NCBI GenBank assembly: GCA_023091665.1
Contig: JALJCQ010000017.1
Coordinates: 3,162,001-3,226,000, forward strand
DNA length: 64,000 nucleotides
Origin: Pythium myriotylum
Taxonomy: Eukaryota; Oomycota; Peronosporomycetes; Pythiales; Pythiaceae
Direction of reading: 5' to 3'
Shown here: positions 10,124-20,846 of the stretch, piece by piece
Layout: the number at the start of each line of letters is the position of its first letter
Position numbering within the stretch: position 1 is the stretch's first letter
Notes under the pieces: generated by a model
The model's input: only the letters and a program-made list of their open reading frames with translations
What the model was told of the DNA's origin: nothing
The model's database searches: none
Made by a program: the position numbers and the translations under genes

Positions 10124-11167
10124 ATGAAAATGGCGCGAAAGCGAGCGGCGCTCGACGGCGCGGACGAGGCCGCGGACCGCGCGTTCGCCGAGAGCCTCGT
10201 GGCCGCGATGGCCGCGAGCGAGCGCGAGGCCGCGGCCCATCGGCCGCCGGTCAAGAAGAAGAAGACGACCAAGCCGAGCGGCTCGGCGGCGCCCAACGGC
10301 CGGCCGGCGCCGCCGCCCACGGGCTCGTCGACGGGGAAGAAAGCCAAGCCGAGCGCGCCACTGAAAGCTGTCAAGAAGGAGAAGAAGATCAAGTACGAGC
10401 CGCCGCCGCCGCCCGTTCAAGAGGATCTTGAGAGCGAGGAGGTCTCGGTGGAGGAGGAAGAAGAAGACGAGGAAGATGTGATTGAGGAGGACGAGCAAGT
10501 GGTGGAGGAGGAAGAAGACGAGGAAGGAGAAGAAGAGGAGGAAGAGGAGGAAGAGATCGCGGCGCCCGTTGTGTTCCAGTGCGGCACGTGTCGGTCCATC
10601 TTTGGGGATTCGTACTCGTTCATCTGTTCCAATGCCGAGCTGCTGCTTGTGACGTTGAGTGCCGTGACCAACATCTCGCTGTCCCCAGAGGCCCACACAT
10701 CCCGCGAGGGCCCCGATCGTGGTAGCTCTTTCCTCGAACTGCTATGCAAGCAGTGTCAGACTGTACTGGGGCGCCAGTATCTCACTACGCCACCGACGCT
10801 CGACGCGATCCGGTCTCTCTACAGTTTCTCGACGACCTCGATCGCGAGCTACCAGCTCGGATACCCTCAGCTCAGCCAAGTGGAAGAAGGCACGAGCGAC
10901 ATGCTGCCATCGGTCGATGATATCAAGAAAGCCAATCAAAGCTGCGACGAGGCTGTCAAGGTGCTCAGCATGGACCGCAACGAGCTGCTGAAGCTGCGCG
11001 AGGACATGACCAAAGTGCAGAGCTTGCTCGTAGTCGTGGACGAGCGACTGAATCAGCTGGAGACACAGGCCGAGGACTCGGAACAGGAAGAAGAGCCCGA
11101 GGAAGAGCTAGCCCCGGAAAAGCGTCGGTCCGTCGCAGCCGCAACCCATCGGCATCGGCCGTTTTGA
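10124..11167 (+). CDS. Mis18-domain centromere protein
   Basis: A 347-residue protein (alternative start two codons on). The N-terminus is Lys/Ala/Pro-rich; residues about 105-146 are almost wholly Glu/Asp. The Mis18/Yippee-like domain follows (about 150-245): VFQCGTCRSIFGDSYSF with Cys153 and Cys156, then LLCKQCQTVLG with Cys208 and Cys211, the two CxxC pairs that bind zinc, ending LYSFSTTSIASYQLG as in animal Mis18. A C-terminal helix (about 265-320) looks coiled-coil forming. In animals and fission yeast Mis18 licenses centromeres for CENP-A deposition. Its 3' end faces the bL17 gene 108 bp away. The long acidic tract could contact histones; this is inference. Confidence 0.85.
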   Translation: MKMARKRAALDGADEAADRAFAESLVAAMAASEREAAAHRPPVKKKKTTKPSGSAAPNGRPAPPPTGSSTGKKAKPSAPLKAVKKEKKIKYEPPPPPVQEDLESEEVSVEEEEEDEEDVIEEDEQVVEEEEDEEGEEEEEEEEEIAAPVVFQCGTCRSIFGDSYSFICSNAELLLVTLSAVTNISLSPEAHTSREGPDRGSSFLELLCKQCQTVLGRQYLTTPPTLDAIRSLYSFSTTSIASYQLGYPQLSQVEEGTSDMLPSVDDIKKANQSCDEAVKVLSMDRNELLKLREDMTKVQSLLVVVDERLNQLETQAEDSEQEEEPEEELAPEKRRSVAAATHRHRPF

Positions 11168-11275
11168 TGATCTGTCTTGAAGCAAAAGGAAAAAAATATA
11201 CATGCGTACACCTCCCCCCGAGACTCAAGACCTCGCCGGCGTCTATCACTAGGTGCTTTGTATTTTGGTGGCTAC

Positions 11276-11925
11276 TTAGGCCGAGGCCGTCTCAGCCGGC
11301 GTCTCCTCGCCCAGCACGACCGAGAGGCCCTTGGGCAGCTTGGCCTTGCGGATCTCGCCCGGTCTGAATATGACAGCCAAGCTCAGCGCAACTCGCCCAC
11401 AACAACTCCCCTCGACACCACGCACCGGTCCACGTATTCAATGAACGCCATTTCGGCGCCGTCGCCTTTCCGGAAGTCCGCCTTGACCACGCGCGTGTAG
11501 CCGCCCTCACGAGCCCTGTGACAAATCCACCACACGTTCAGCTCGCCGTCGCTCTTTCTCGTTCTCCAGTCTCCATTCAACGTACGCGTATCGCTCAGCA
11601 AACTCGGTGAAGAGCTTCTCGACGGCCGCGGGCGTACGCAGCACGGCCTCGGCGCGCTTGCGCGAGCTCGGGTCGCCGCGCTTGGCGAACGTCACGACCT
11701 GGTCGGCCACGCGGCGCAGCTCCTTGGCCTTGGGCAGCGTCGTGTGGATGCGCTCGTGCTCGACGAGCTGCGTGACCTGCGTGCTGCGCGGAATCACGGA
11801 TTGCGCGCGCGCCAGTGGGTCAATTTCCGCCGGAAGACCGCCAATCGACGCGCCAGACGCCCGACTACGTACCGCAGCAGCGCCCATCGGTGGGCGGACG
11901 TGCGGTTGAGCTTGCGGAAGCCCAT
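11276..11925 (-). CDS. ribosomal protein bL17, probably mitochondrial (4 exons)
   Basis: Exons on the minus strand: 11873-11925, 11586-11783, 11426-11515, 11276-11363, with GT-AG introns of 89, 70 and 62 bp; phases agree throughout and give 142 residues. The protein begins MGFRKLNRTSAHRWALLR and contains QLVEHERIHTTLPKAKELRR, then FAERYAAREGGYTR and AEMAFIEYVDR, the hallmarks of bacterial-type L17 of the large subunit. Nuclear coding plus bacterial type suggests a mitochondrial ribosome; no long presequence is visible, as in some other mitochondrial L17 proteins. Unspliced frames here give misleading longer proteins. It is divergent from the NAK-type kinase, with about 200 bp between starts. 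Confidence 0.88.
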
Positions 11926-12132
11926 TACGAAGCGCTCGAGGACTCGGGGGGGCTCGGGGCAATATTGGTCTCACAATTCCCGAGAAACCAGTGGCTTGCG
12001 GAATTCGGGTACCTTCGTGCAACCTTGCAGACAGTTGATACCTTCGTGTAAGTGTCACCTTCGCGCAACATACACACGGCGCACGAAACGACGCGAGCCA
12101 AAGTCAAGGTCACAGCTATTCGAGAAGACGGA
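11926..12132. promoter_or_regulatory. shared bidirectional promoter interval
   Basis: The 207 bp between the divergent starts of the bL17 gene (minus) and the kinase gene (plus) must hold both promoters. No TATA-like element stands out. An in-frame ATG at 12052 could extend the kinase by 27 residues. Confidence 0.5.
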
Positions 12133-13833
12133 ATGGGCAACGTCCAGCAGTACATCGGCAAGCGAGTGGAGGTGGGCAAGTACCACGTGGAGGCGGTCAA
12201 GTACCTGGGCGAAGGAGGGTCGTCGTTTATTTTTCTGGTCAAAGATGTGGTGCGGGAGTCGGCCAAGCCCATGGTGCTCAAGCGGCTCGTGGCGGAGAAC
12301 GACGCGGCGTTCAAGCTGCTGCAGAGCGAGATCGACATGCACCAGCGGTTTCGCCACGCGCAAATTGTGGAGTTCTACGCGTCGCAGGTCAACAGGAAGG
12401 GCAAAAATGAGCGAGAGGTGTTTATCCTCATGGAGTACTGCCCCTCGGGCCACCTGTACGAGAACATGATGAAGATGGGGGCCAAGCGCTTCACGGAGCG
12501 AGACCTGCTGCGACTCTTCCGCTCGCTCTGTGTGTGAGTCGACCGTGTTTTTTTAGAAATTGTGGTCTCTCTTGGTGGAAATCTGACCTCGGTATGTGAT
12601 ATCAGCCCCGTGAGTGTTCTTCATAGCTTGGATCCACCGATCACCCATCGCGATCTGAAGCTCGAGAACTTCTTGCTCGCTGCCAATGGCGTCTACAAGC
12701 TGTGCGACTTTGGCTCGTGTGTGGATGGTCCGCAGAGCCTCAAGACGAAGGCCGAGAGAGCGATCCAGGCCGAGCACGTCGACAAACGCACGACCGCGAT
12801 GTACCGCTCACCCGAGCTGGCCGACGTTGAAGGCACTGCAATGTTTGGCTCCGGTGAGCTAACAGAAGCGGTAGACATTTGGGCAATGGGCTGCGTGCTG
12901 TACACGATGGCATTCTTCAAGCCACCGTTTCCACCCGAGGGTCTCCGCACTGAGAGATACACAATTCCTAAAGAGTCCAAGTACTCAGCCGATCTTCACC
13001 AGCTCATCGCGCGCATGCTACAAGCTGACGTCGAGCGTCGTGCGACTATCGACCACGTCATCGAGTACATCGACGCGATGCTAGAAGGCAACCCGCTACC
13101 AAAAAACGAGGGCGCCGCTTCTCCAAAGAAGGCTGCTCAACCTGCTGCCGCCAAGAAACCTGCCGCAGCTCCGGCACCGGCTTCGCGTGAAGGTTCGTTC
13201 GAGTCGAGCACAGCAAAGAAGACCGCTGAGGCGAGAAAAGAGAGTGTTCCTGTAGCCAAGAAGTCTCCGGCCGCTGATCTGCTGGACATGGATTTTAACC
13301 CGACCATCTCCACACCGCCGCCAGCAGCGAAAGCCGCCTCGCCCGACGGATTTGGCGGAGGAGGCAGTACAGGATGGACCAGCGCAGCCCCACCCGAGGC
13401 CTTCGCAGACTTTGCCAACTTCCCTTCGTCACCTAGCAAGTATGGTGCCGTAGCTCCAAATCCTTCGACTAGCTCTGCCGGGGGCTCCTTTGACGCATTC
13501 GGATTCCCAGCAAGTCCTCTTAAGCAGCCACAACCGCAGTCGTTTGGGTTCACGAGTACGCCGCCACCGCAAGGCATGCCAGCCCCAGCGCCAGTGGATG
13601 CAGACCCATTTGCTGGACTCGGTGGTATGGGAGGACCCCCTACGATGGCGCCGACAATGGGTGGATACAGGCCACAGCAGCCTTACGCAATGCCAACCCA
13701 ACACCAACAGGGTTTCCAGCCAATGATGCAGCCTACGCAGCAACAAATGTGGGGACAGCACGCGCCACCTCAACCACAGCAGCAACAGTGGGGTCAGCAA
13801 CAGTCGCAGGGCGGATTCCCGCGTGGTTTCTAG
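12133..13833 (+). CDS. NAK-family (AAK1/GAK-like) Ser/Thr kinase, 2 exons
   Basis: Exons 12133-12533 and 12606-13833 (intron 72 bp, GTGAGT...CAG) encode 542 residues. The kinase domain has LGEGGSSFIFLV, the ATP-site Lys in MVLKRL, ITHRDLKLENFLL, CDFGSC and YRSPEL; the Gly-Gly-Ser-rich loop and DFGS are typical of the AAK1/BIKE/GAK/Ark1 group that phosphorylates clathrin adaptors. From about residue 320 the tail is Ala/Pro/Gln-rich with FDAFGFP and DADPFAGLGG, resembling DPF-type endocytic adaptor-binding motifs, and ends in a Gln/Pro tract. I chose Met at 12133 because MGNVQQYIGK leads directly into the domain and 12052 adds only unconserved-looking sequence. The 3' end faces the glucosidase II beta gene 114 bp away. 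Confidence 0.87.
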
Positions 13834-13947
13834 TCTCAAGCAACATCACGAACAATAAAATACTGCATCCAATACGACCGCATTTCATACAGCACGCACA
13901 GGTGATTCTTTCGATCTGCCTCTCTCTGGTCCTATGGAAGCCCACGA

Positions 13948-15633
13948 TCACAACGTCGCATCAACGGCGATTTCGACCACGTGCGGCTTCTCGTTCACGG
14001 CGTTCGAGGCATCATCGCCCGCAAGGATTCGAGTCCTGTGGGCTTCGTCGCATGCCACAGGAGTCTTCAGCTTGGCCTCGTACACACACGTGGATGGCTC
14101 GTCGACGCCGTAGAGCTCCGGCTCTGGTGCACACTCGAGCGTGACGCGTAGCGAACGCTCAGGACCGTTCCAGCACTTCGCACCACCAGAGAAGAAGATC
14201 TCGTGGGGCTTAGCTGGGTCGTACGACTGCATTTCGCCGAGCGACGTATGGTCCTGCTTGGCGCTGCCGTAGAAACACGCCGAGTACTTGTACTGGCCGC
14301 CTGTTGTCTCGTAGCACTTATCACGGAGTGCGTAGAGAATGTTGTACTCGCCGTACGGCTTGGCCAGCTTATCTTTAAGGTCCTTGACGGTGCGCTCGGT
14401 CGTAGACAACTTGCCGTTTGACTCGTAGTAGTTGGCTCGCGCGGTCTTGGCCTGTTCGCGCTCGTACGTGCCGAAAGTCGCCATCTTGTCGAAGAGCTTC
14501 TTGACCGGGCGGTCCTCAACTGGAGGATCCACGAGCTCTTCCTCTTCCGTGGCTGGCTCCTCAGGCGGGGTCTCACCTCGGTCGATCGCCTCCTGGCGGA
14601 GCTTGTCCTTCTCCTCCTTTGCCTTGCGACGCTCCTCACGAAGATCGCTCAGTCGCTTGACCTCTTTATCACGCTCCTCGTCACGAATCTTCCACGCAGC
14701 CTCCTCGGTGTCGATCGTCGAGTCTCCGAGGCCGTCGCGCTCGGCCTTGATGAGCCGCAGCACCTCGTCCTTGTTGTAGTTCGAGTTGGCGAGCTCGAGC
14801 AAAATAAAGCCAAGCTGCTCGTGCGTGAGCTCGTGGAGACCAAGCGCACGGAGCATCTCCCGCTTGACACCCTTGGAGTTTTCAAGCTTCTCCTTGGTCT
14901 CGACCAGTTCTTCGTCCTCTTTGATCTTCTCGAGCTGGCTCACCGAGCGCTTGAGCGTGTCGAGCTCGGCCTCCTGCTTGGCCAGCTCCGCCTCATCCTG
15001 CTTGAAGAACGTCACCGCATCGTTGTACAGCTTCTCTCGCTCGGCCAGTCCGAGCTCGTACACCTCGAGCTGGTCACGCTTCTCCGACATGAACTTCTCC
15101 ATCAACGACGAGCACGTGATCGGACACGCCGTGCCGCTCGCATACTCGTCCGAGCCGTCACAACAGTCTACCCCCACCACAAAGATTATCAGCATTACGA
15201 TTTCAACGAAACAAACTGAAAAAAAAAATACAGCGACGACGCACCGCAGATCTTGTCGTTGACGCGCGAGGTCGGGATGTTCTTGGAGAAGTGGCCGTCG
15301 TTGGCGCAGTGGAACTTGGCGTCCGTGTGCGAGCACGCCGCCGTGCCCGGCTCGTCGCTGCCGTCCTCGCAGTCACAGTAATTGTCGTTCAGACGCGCGA
15401 GCGGGAACGTCTTTGCGCCGCCGTCGCACACAAACTGCGAGTCACCACACGAAACGAAAGCGTGCGTTAGATCTCATCGAACGGTATCTAGGTCTCTCGA
15501 CGTGCCCAAGCTCACGCACCGTCTTTGCGCGCGAGAGCTTGGCACGCATCTCCGGTGTGAGGCCCTTGAGATCGGCTCCATTTGTCGAAGCGACGCCCAG
15601 CGCGAGCGCCGCAGCCACGAGCGAGATCCGCAT
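13948..15633 (-). CDS. glucosidase II beta subunit (PRKCSH-like), 3 exons
   Basis: Exons 15520-15633, 15245-15434 and 13948-15167 (introns 85 and 77 bp, phases consistent) give 507 residues. MRISLVAAALALGVASTNG is a signal peptide. Two LDL-receptor class A-like repeats follow (LNDNYCDCEDGSDEPG and VNDKICDCCDGSDEYASG), then a long charged coiled coil, then a C-terminal MRH lectin domain (GEYNILYALRDKCYE, YKYSACFYGSAKQ, WNGPERSLRVTLEC). In the ER this subunit partners the catalytic alpha subunit to trim glucose from N-glycans. The usual C-terminal HDEL is not seen; the frame ends VVEIAVDATL, so retention may depend on the alpha subunit or a 3' exon was missed. Confidence 0.9.
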
Positions 15634-16231
15634 CCTTCGTGATACCGAGCTCTCCGAGATTGCCAACAAAGCATCGAGTCCGACTTGACCGAGGTGGTCC
15701 ACATTATCAGATCTAGTTTGCCCTACTGAGATAGGTGAATAGCAATGTAGCCATCCGAAGAATCTGGAAGATCGCCGAAATTGACCAACCTCCAGCAAGT
15801 CCCCGAAAAAAGGGCTCTCAATGCGTTTTTTTTTGTTTTGTTTACTTGCTCGTTGCTTTCTTTCTAGCATGTTGTCTCTCTTCCCTTGACTTGTCTTACG
15901 ATTTCGCTCCTCTTCAGTTCCCGGGGTATTTCTCTCTTGGCTGCTGGTGGTCCTGGTCACGCAGTGGCTTGGCGTCGCACCGAGCAGCCAGCTCGGGATG
16001 GCTCGTGTATGTGTGTTTTTAGACTCTATAGATTTTGTTTTCACTCCGTGCACCGTCCGCTGGATCTTTCCGTCTTGGAAATGTTCGAGTTGCGGCTAAT
16101 ACGGTGCAGGAAGCTGGTAGCGTTTGTTTTCTTGAAAAAAATTGTCTTGTACTGAACATGCACGCAATGCGTCTTGACGCACACAAATCAAAAAAATAAA
16201 ATGTGCTTGAGGGCCCGCGCTGACGCGGCTC
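15634..16231. other. intergenic
   Basis: About 600 bp between two minus-strand genes: 5' region of the glucosidase II beta gene and 3' region of the CDC2-like kinase. T-rich on the plus strand near 15829-15850 and A-rich near 16133-16200. No gene seen. Confidence 0.6.
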
Positions 16232-17301
16232 TCAGTGTCCGTGGTTGTTGTTGCCGCGGAACGCCGACTGGTACTGGAGGTGCAAGTCGTTGAACCACGG
16301 GTGGGCCATCGCAGCACGCGCCGAGATGCGGCGACTCGGCTCGTACACGAGAAGACGCTATTGAAGGAAAACATGGCGTTCCAGTTAGCATCTGTCCTGA
16401 CGTGACAGGGAAGAACACGATCGAACGCACCGCAAGCAAGTCCAGCCCGACGTGGTCGAGCGACGGCACGACCTTGGCCAGTGGCTGCGGACGCCACTTG
16501 GGGAAGTTGGTCTTGTAATCCGGCAGCGTCGAGACCCCCGGCCAGATATTCTCATCCGGCGTACCGAGCACTCTGTAGTGTCCACGCGCACACAGGAATG
16601 GTCAGGACAAGAAATTCACAAAAAGCTAGGTCAACGTCAGTTTCCCCGTACCGGAAAATGCGGAAAAGCTCGTCGATCTCCGAGTCGCCCGGGAAGAGCG
16701 GCTGCTTGTTGACCATCTCAGCAAAGATGCAGCCGATGGACCACGCGTCGACGGGCGTCGAGTAGTGCTTGGCACCGAGCAGGATCTCCGGCGCGCGATA
16801 CCAGAGCGTCACGACCTCGTGCGTGTAGCTGCGGATCGGGATACCGAAGGCGCGCGCGAGCCCAAAGTCGGCGAGCTTGAGGTTGCCGTACTGGTCGATG
16901 AGCAAGTTCTGCGGCTTGAGGTCGCGGTGGAGCACGCGGTTGGCGTGGCAAAAGGCGATGCCGGCGAGCAGCTGGTAGAGGTAGCTCTTGATCTGGAGCA
17001 TCTCGAGGCGGTGGGGCACCATCTCGAGGCACTTTTTGAGGTCCTGGTCGACAAACTCGAAGACGAGGTAGAGCTTGTTCTGCTGGTGGATCACGTCGTA
17101 CAAGTGGACGACGTTCGGGTGCGACGAGAGCTCTTTGAGCAGCGAGATCTCGCGCATGGCCGTGGACGGCACGCCCTCGTCGTCGGCCTCGAGGCGGATC
17201 TTCTTGAGCGCGACGATGCGGCCTGAGACGAGGTCCTTGGCCTTGTACACGATGCCGTACGTGCCTTCGCCGATCTTTTCCACCTTCTGGAACTTCTCCA
17301 T
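16232..17301 (-). CDS. CDC2-like cyclin-dependent kinase with PSTAMRE, 3 exons
   Basis: Exons 16652-17301, 16431-16572 and 16232-16357 (introns 79 and 73 bp) give 305 residues, the usual CDK1/2 length. Seen: [20 protein letters not shown] with the inhibitory Thr14-Tyr15 pair, Lys33, the cyclin-binding helix as PSTAMRE (45-51), [24 protein letters not shown], activating Thr160 in [15 protein letters not shown], then after splicing [12 protein letters not shown] and [16 protein letters not shown]. This is a cell-cycle kinase of the CDK1/2 class; which of the two cannot be decided here. The tail ends in an Asn-rich segment (GNNNHGH). Confidence 0.93.
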
Positions 17302-19173
17302 GCTGACGAGTGACGCGCCACCGAGACCACGAGACGAACGAGCGCGTCGAGCGCGTTGCGAGGAGCCGGGCGGCGAGGCGGTCGGAGCGGCGGGGAGCGC
17401 GCGGAAGACGCCGCAAGCGAGCGCGAGGCGATTGGTGACACACGTGAGGAAACGAGTGTGGGTGGGTTGGCGGAAAAAGCTGCTCGAATGCGAGGCAAGG
17501 TGCCAAAAGGAGGTAGATCAGTTGCCAAAACAAGGTGAAGACGTCTGGACCCAACTGGCTTGCTGCAGTTGCGTCGGTTACGAACCATTTTGAGGATACT
17601 TAACGGTTTCGTGGTAGAATCAGAAAAATCTGAGGAGAAAATGGACTCAGATACCGAGAGACCTGAGCGGGCGGGCGTGGGTGCGAATGGAGGGAGGCCT
17701 GGGGGTGCGCGATTGCTCGCCTCCGCTCGCGGGTCGTGAGACGCGTCGCTCTCGACCACCAAATCGAAACGACCGAACGCTTTTTGCCTCGAGGCTGGGT
17801 GGGCTGACGCTGACGCGTCGAACCCACTCTTGCTCGCTGTAATCGTAATGGTCCGCGTGAGTGATCCAACTGGAAATTGACGAGGAGGAACAAACTATCG
17901 CTTTCTGTCGAACGCGCTGAGGATTCCCCCACTCGTCTCATTGAGATTCCAATCTAGTCATTTCGTATTTCCGCCGTTGCGCGAACAGAGCTTTAGACAA
18001 CGTACAGTAGTAGGGATCTGTCAGAGCGGCGATCAGTTTGGCGACGATCCAATCGATCGCTCCTCTGTCGTAACGAACGTTCGCTGGATCCAAGCGATAC
18101 AGGTCAAAGCCACATTCAATGCCACATTCACCACATACACCAACTCCCCGCCTCGCCAAAGCCCACCACTGCAGTACTGTTCAGCCTTTCCTCCATCACG
18201 GTTTGTTCACCTCGGGTCATGGGTAAACTGACGCGCCATGGTGTTTGGTCTCCGTCACGGCCATCATCGTGGCCGATGTCATCACCTCCGAGACTCGTCC
18301 GGACCAAACAACTTCACACGCCGAACTCGCTTGGGGAATGCAGACGTGTTCCCCATCCTCGTCATCATCGTGCAAAGGCCAATGGAGTCTTCCTGGACCG
18401 GCGATCGGTGGACCACGAGGGCCATGACATCATTGCACGGAGCTGAGTCGAGCAACCGTCGTTTTTCTACGGTACAGAGTGGGATCAGCAAATCGAAACC
18501 GGTTCGACATAGACGAGGCGGGAGCCGTGACCCACCGCAAGCGACGCTTGACGTCATTGCTCTGGAGCTTGATGGACGAATGGAGGGACCTCCACGAAGA
18601 TGCCGTGAGGCCACGCCCGAGGCGGCGCCGCGACATGAAGAAGCGCGAACCCATGCGGAGGGGCAGGCAAGCCTTTGAGTAACCGCCGAGAGGGCATCAG
18701 GATGCGGCGGGAGACCCCTTTCGCACTGGGAACTAGAATCGTGTTTCGAGAAATTATTATGGAGCTCACCTCTTTTTGTGAAATCGACAGCTGATCTCAC
18801 TTCTCCTGTCCAGTCAAAAGCAGTCATCCGTTCCAAAACAAGGTCGGATCACTTCCAGCTTACATCATCCCGTTACAGACTCCAACGTCATGAGCGCGAG
18901 GTCTCAACCTCCTTTAACCTCCAGTCCGATACAAAACAACAGGCGACAGAGTGGAGGTTGACGGGTGTTAAGACAGTGGTCCTCGCAACCGTGTTGAAGC
19001 TCCTGGGACTCATGACGCCACCCGCGACGGCCCATGACATCGAAGGTCTCAGCTCAGCTGATCGACTCGCTTTCCTTTCCTTTCCTTGCGTCCTCGTCGC
19101 TTTTGACAAGATCCCGCAATCCACTCTTCATCTTGCGCACTCTCGGTCACAAGCACAAGCAGCCACGCGCACC
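17302..19173. other. long intergenic region upstream of desaturase 1
   Basis: About 1.9 kb between the divergent CDC2-like kinase and desaturase 1. Short frames on both strands look non-coding. TGACATCA-type sites occur at 18275 (as GATGTCA) and 18425-18432. An open frame in register with desaturase 1 extends upstream to 18778 but lacks desaturase character, so I treat it as leader sequence. Confidence 0.55.
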
Positions 19174-20136
19174 ATGGCGACCTGGGGCGAGCTCATCCGC
19201 GAGGCCAACTGGTTCATGGTCTACTACATCACGGTCATCCACGTCGGCGGCGTCGTCGGGCTCACGTGTCTGCTGGACGCCAAGTGGTCCACGCTCGCGC
19301 TCGCGTTTGTCTTCTACTACCTCTCGGGTCTCGGTATCACGGCTGGCGCCCACCGTCTCTGGGCCCATCGTTCCTACAAGGCCCACGGCATCGTGCGATT
19401 CTTCCTCATGCTCTGTAACGCCATGGCCAACCAGGGCACGATCTTCCACTGGGTGCGTGACCACCGCGTGCACCACAAGTACTCGGACACGCCCTCGGAC
19501 CCGCACAACTCGGGCCGTGGCTTCTTCTTCGCGCACATGGGCTGGCTTCTCGTCAAGAAGGACAAGCGCGTCTACGAGGCCGGTGCCAAGCTCAACTACG
19601 ACGACCTCTGGGCTGACTGGACCGTCGTGATCCAGCACAAGCTCAACCCGTGGGGTAACCTCTTCATGTGCTTCGCCTTCCCGATGCTCGCGACCATGGC
19701 GATCAACGGTGAGACCTGGTGGAACGCACTCTTCATCGGCGGCTTCCTGCGCTACGTGCTCGTGCTCCACGCCACCTGGCTCGTCAACAGCGCCGCACAC
19801 TTCTATGGCTACCGCCCCTACGACGAGTCCATCCCGCCGAGCGAGAACTGGTTCGTCTCGACCTTTGCGATCGGCGAGGGCTGGCACAACTGGCACCACA
19901 AGTTCCCGTACGACTACGCCACGTCCGAGTTCGGTGCGATGCAGCAGTTTAACCCGACCAAGCTCACGATCGATCTGCTGGCGATGCTTGGTCTGGTGAC
20001 GGACCGCAAGCGTGCCGTGCCGATCTGGGAGAAGATGAAGGCTGCGAAGCTCAAGGGCAAGGCGGAGAAGGTCGTGGATCCGGATGGAGATGATCCGGTG
20101 CGTGCCTTCTCGGAGCTCAAGGCCAAGGCCATGTAA
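19174..20136 (+). CDS. delta-9 acyl-CoA desaturase, array copy 1
   Basis: A single exon of 320 residues. Three histidine boxes are present: HRLWAHR, HRVHHK and HNWHHK, the diiron ligands of membrane acyl-CoA desaturases, plus hydrophobic segments such as GGVVGLTCLL and LALAFVFYYLSGLG. Such enzymes introduce a 9,10 double bond into stearoyl- or palmitoyl-CoA at the ER. No fused cytochrome b5 domain, unlike fungal OLE1. The start MATWGELIREANWFMVYY sits in ACCATGG and aligns with the starts of the other copies. From about 19445 to 20127 the DNA matches copies 3 and 4 wherever I compared it, although the upstream part differs: a gene-conversion signature. It ends ELKAKAM. Confidence 0.93.
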   Translation: MATWGELIREANWFMVYYITVIHVGGVVGLTCLLDAKWSTLALAFVFYYLSGLGITAGAHRLWAHRSYKAHGIVRFFLMLCNAMANQGTIFHWVRDHRVHHKYSDTPSDPHNSGRGFFFAHMGWLLVKKDKRVYEAGAKLNYDDLWADWTVVIQHKLNPWGNLFMCFAFPMLATMAINGETWWNALFIGGFLRYVLVLHATWLVNSAAHFYGYRPYDESIPPSENWFVSTFAIGEGWHNWHHKFPYDYATSEFGAMQQFNPTKLTIDLLAMLGLVTDRKRAVPIWEKMKAAKLKGKAEKVVDPDGDDPVRAFSELKAKAM

Positions 20137-20402
20137 ACGCCCTTCCTTCGCTGTCTTTCCTTTCTTCTTCCGAACGCAATCTCCCACTCAGTAACATCAA
20201 AATCACATTACTATTTGCTTCGTGTACGACGTTTTGGTTTGCTTTGACATGGCTCCACTCTCGTTCACACGTGCGACTAGCGATGCAAGATGCGTGATCT
20301 AGGGAGAGAGGATCACGTAACCGTGTTGAAGTGGCACGCCATCAGGGAAGGCTCATCGCCCCCGTGGCAGCATGGACGCGAGCGAGATTGGTGGCGTGCG
20401 AA

Positions 20403-20425
20403 GAAGAGCTCCTCAGGAGCTCTTC
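20403..20425. repeat. short hairpin with 1-nt centre
   Basis: An 11-bp perfect stem (GAAGAGCTCCT and its complement) around a single C, in the spacer between desaturase copies 1 and 2, about 270 bp after the stop. Could act in 3'-end formation or be a small inverted duplication. Confidence 0.7.
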
Positions 20426-20693
20426 GATGGTAAAATAACGGTTCGAATCATGTTTCCACGGTAAATGACGCGTATATTCTCTATTATCCATCAATAAAAC
20501 AGGTTTGGGGATCCCCTAATCATGATTCCATGACGTTTTAACCCGCAACATAAACGCGGTGCATTTCCAGAGCGAGGTGGGCTGTCTTGACAGCTCTCTC
20601 GCGTGGCTCTGTGCCAGCACGCACGTGGCCTCGCTGTCTCCGCTGATGTCACGATGGCACCGGCACATGGCGTCACCCACGCCATGACGCCAA

Positions 20694-20846
20694 TGTCATC
20701 TCCTCCTCACCAGACCACCATGAGTAAGGAAGGTCTCAGCTATCGAATCGAATCCGATTCTCACGAGTCTTCATTCCTCAACTTGGCGTCTCCCCCTCGA
20801 GTCTTCTTCTCTCCACTTTAACTACCGACTCGCACAACTCGCCACC
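20694..20846 (+). promoter_or_regulatory. proximal promoter/leader block of desaturase 2
   Basis: Nearly identical to 23332-23484 upstream of copy 3 (offset 2638 bp) and continuing into both coding starts (context GCCACCATGATGG). Farther upstream both genes keep the motif ACGGTAAATGACG (20458-20470 and 23117-23129) and TGATGTCA (20644-20651 and 23253-23260) in otherwise diverged sequence, suggesting retained regulatory elements. Confidence 0.6.

Noticed and set aside
18778..19173. 132-codon N-terminal extension of desaturase 1
   Set aside because: Sequence unlike any desaturase N-terminus; paralogues align at the Met at 19174 in a good initiation context.
20432..20445. GGTTCGAATCA, resembling a tRNA B box
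   Set aside because: No matching A box or cloverleaf can be drawn from the bases upstream.
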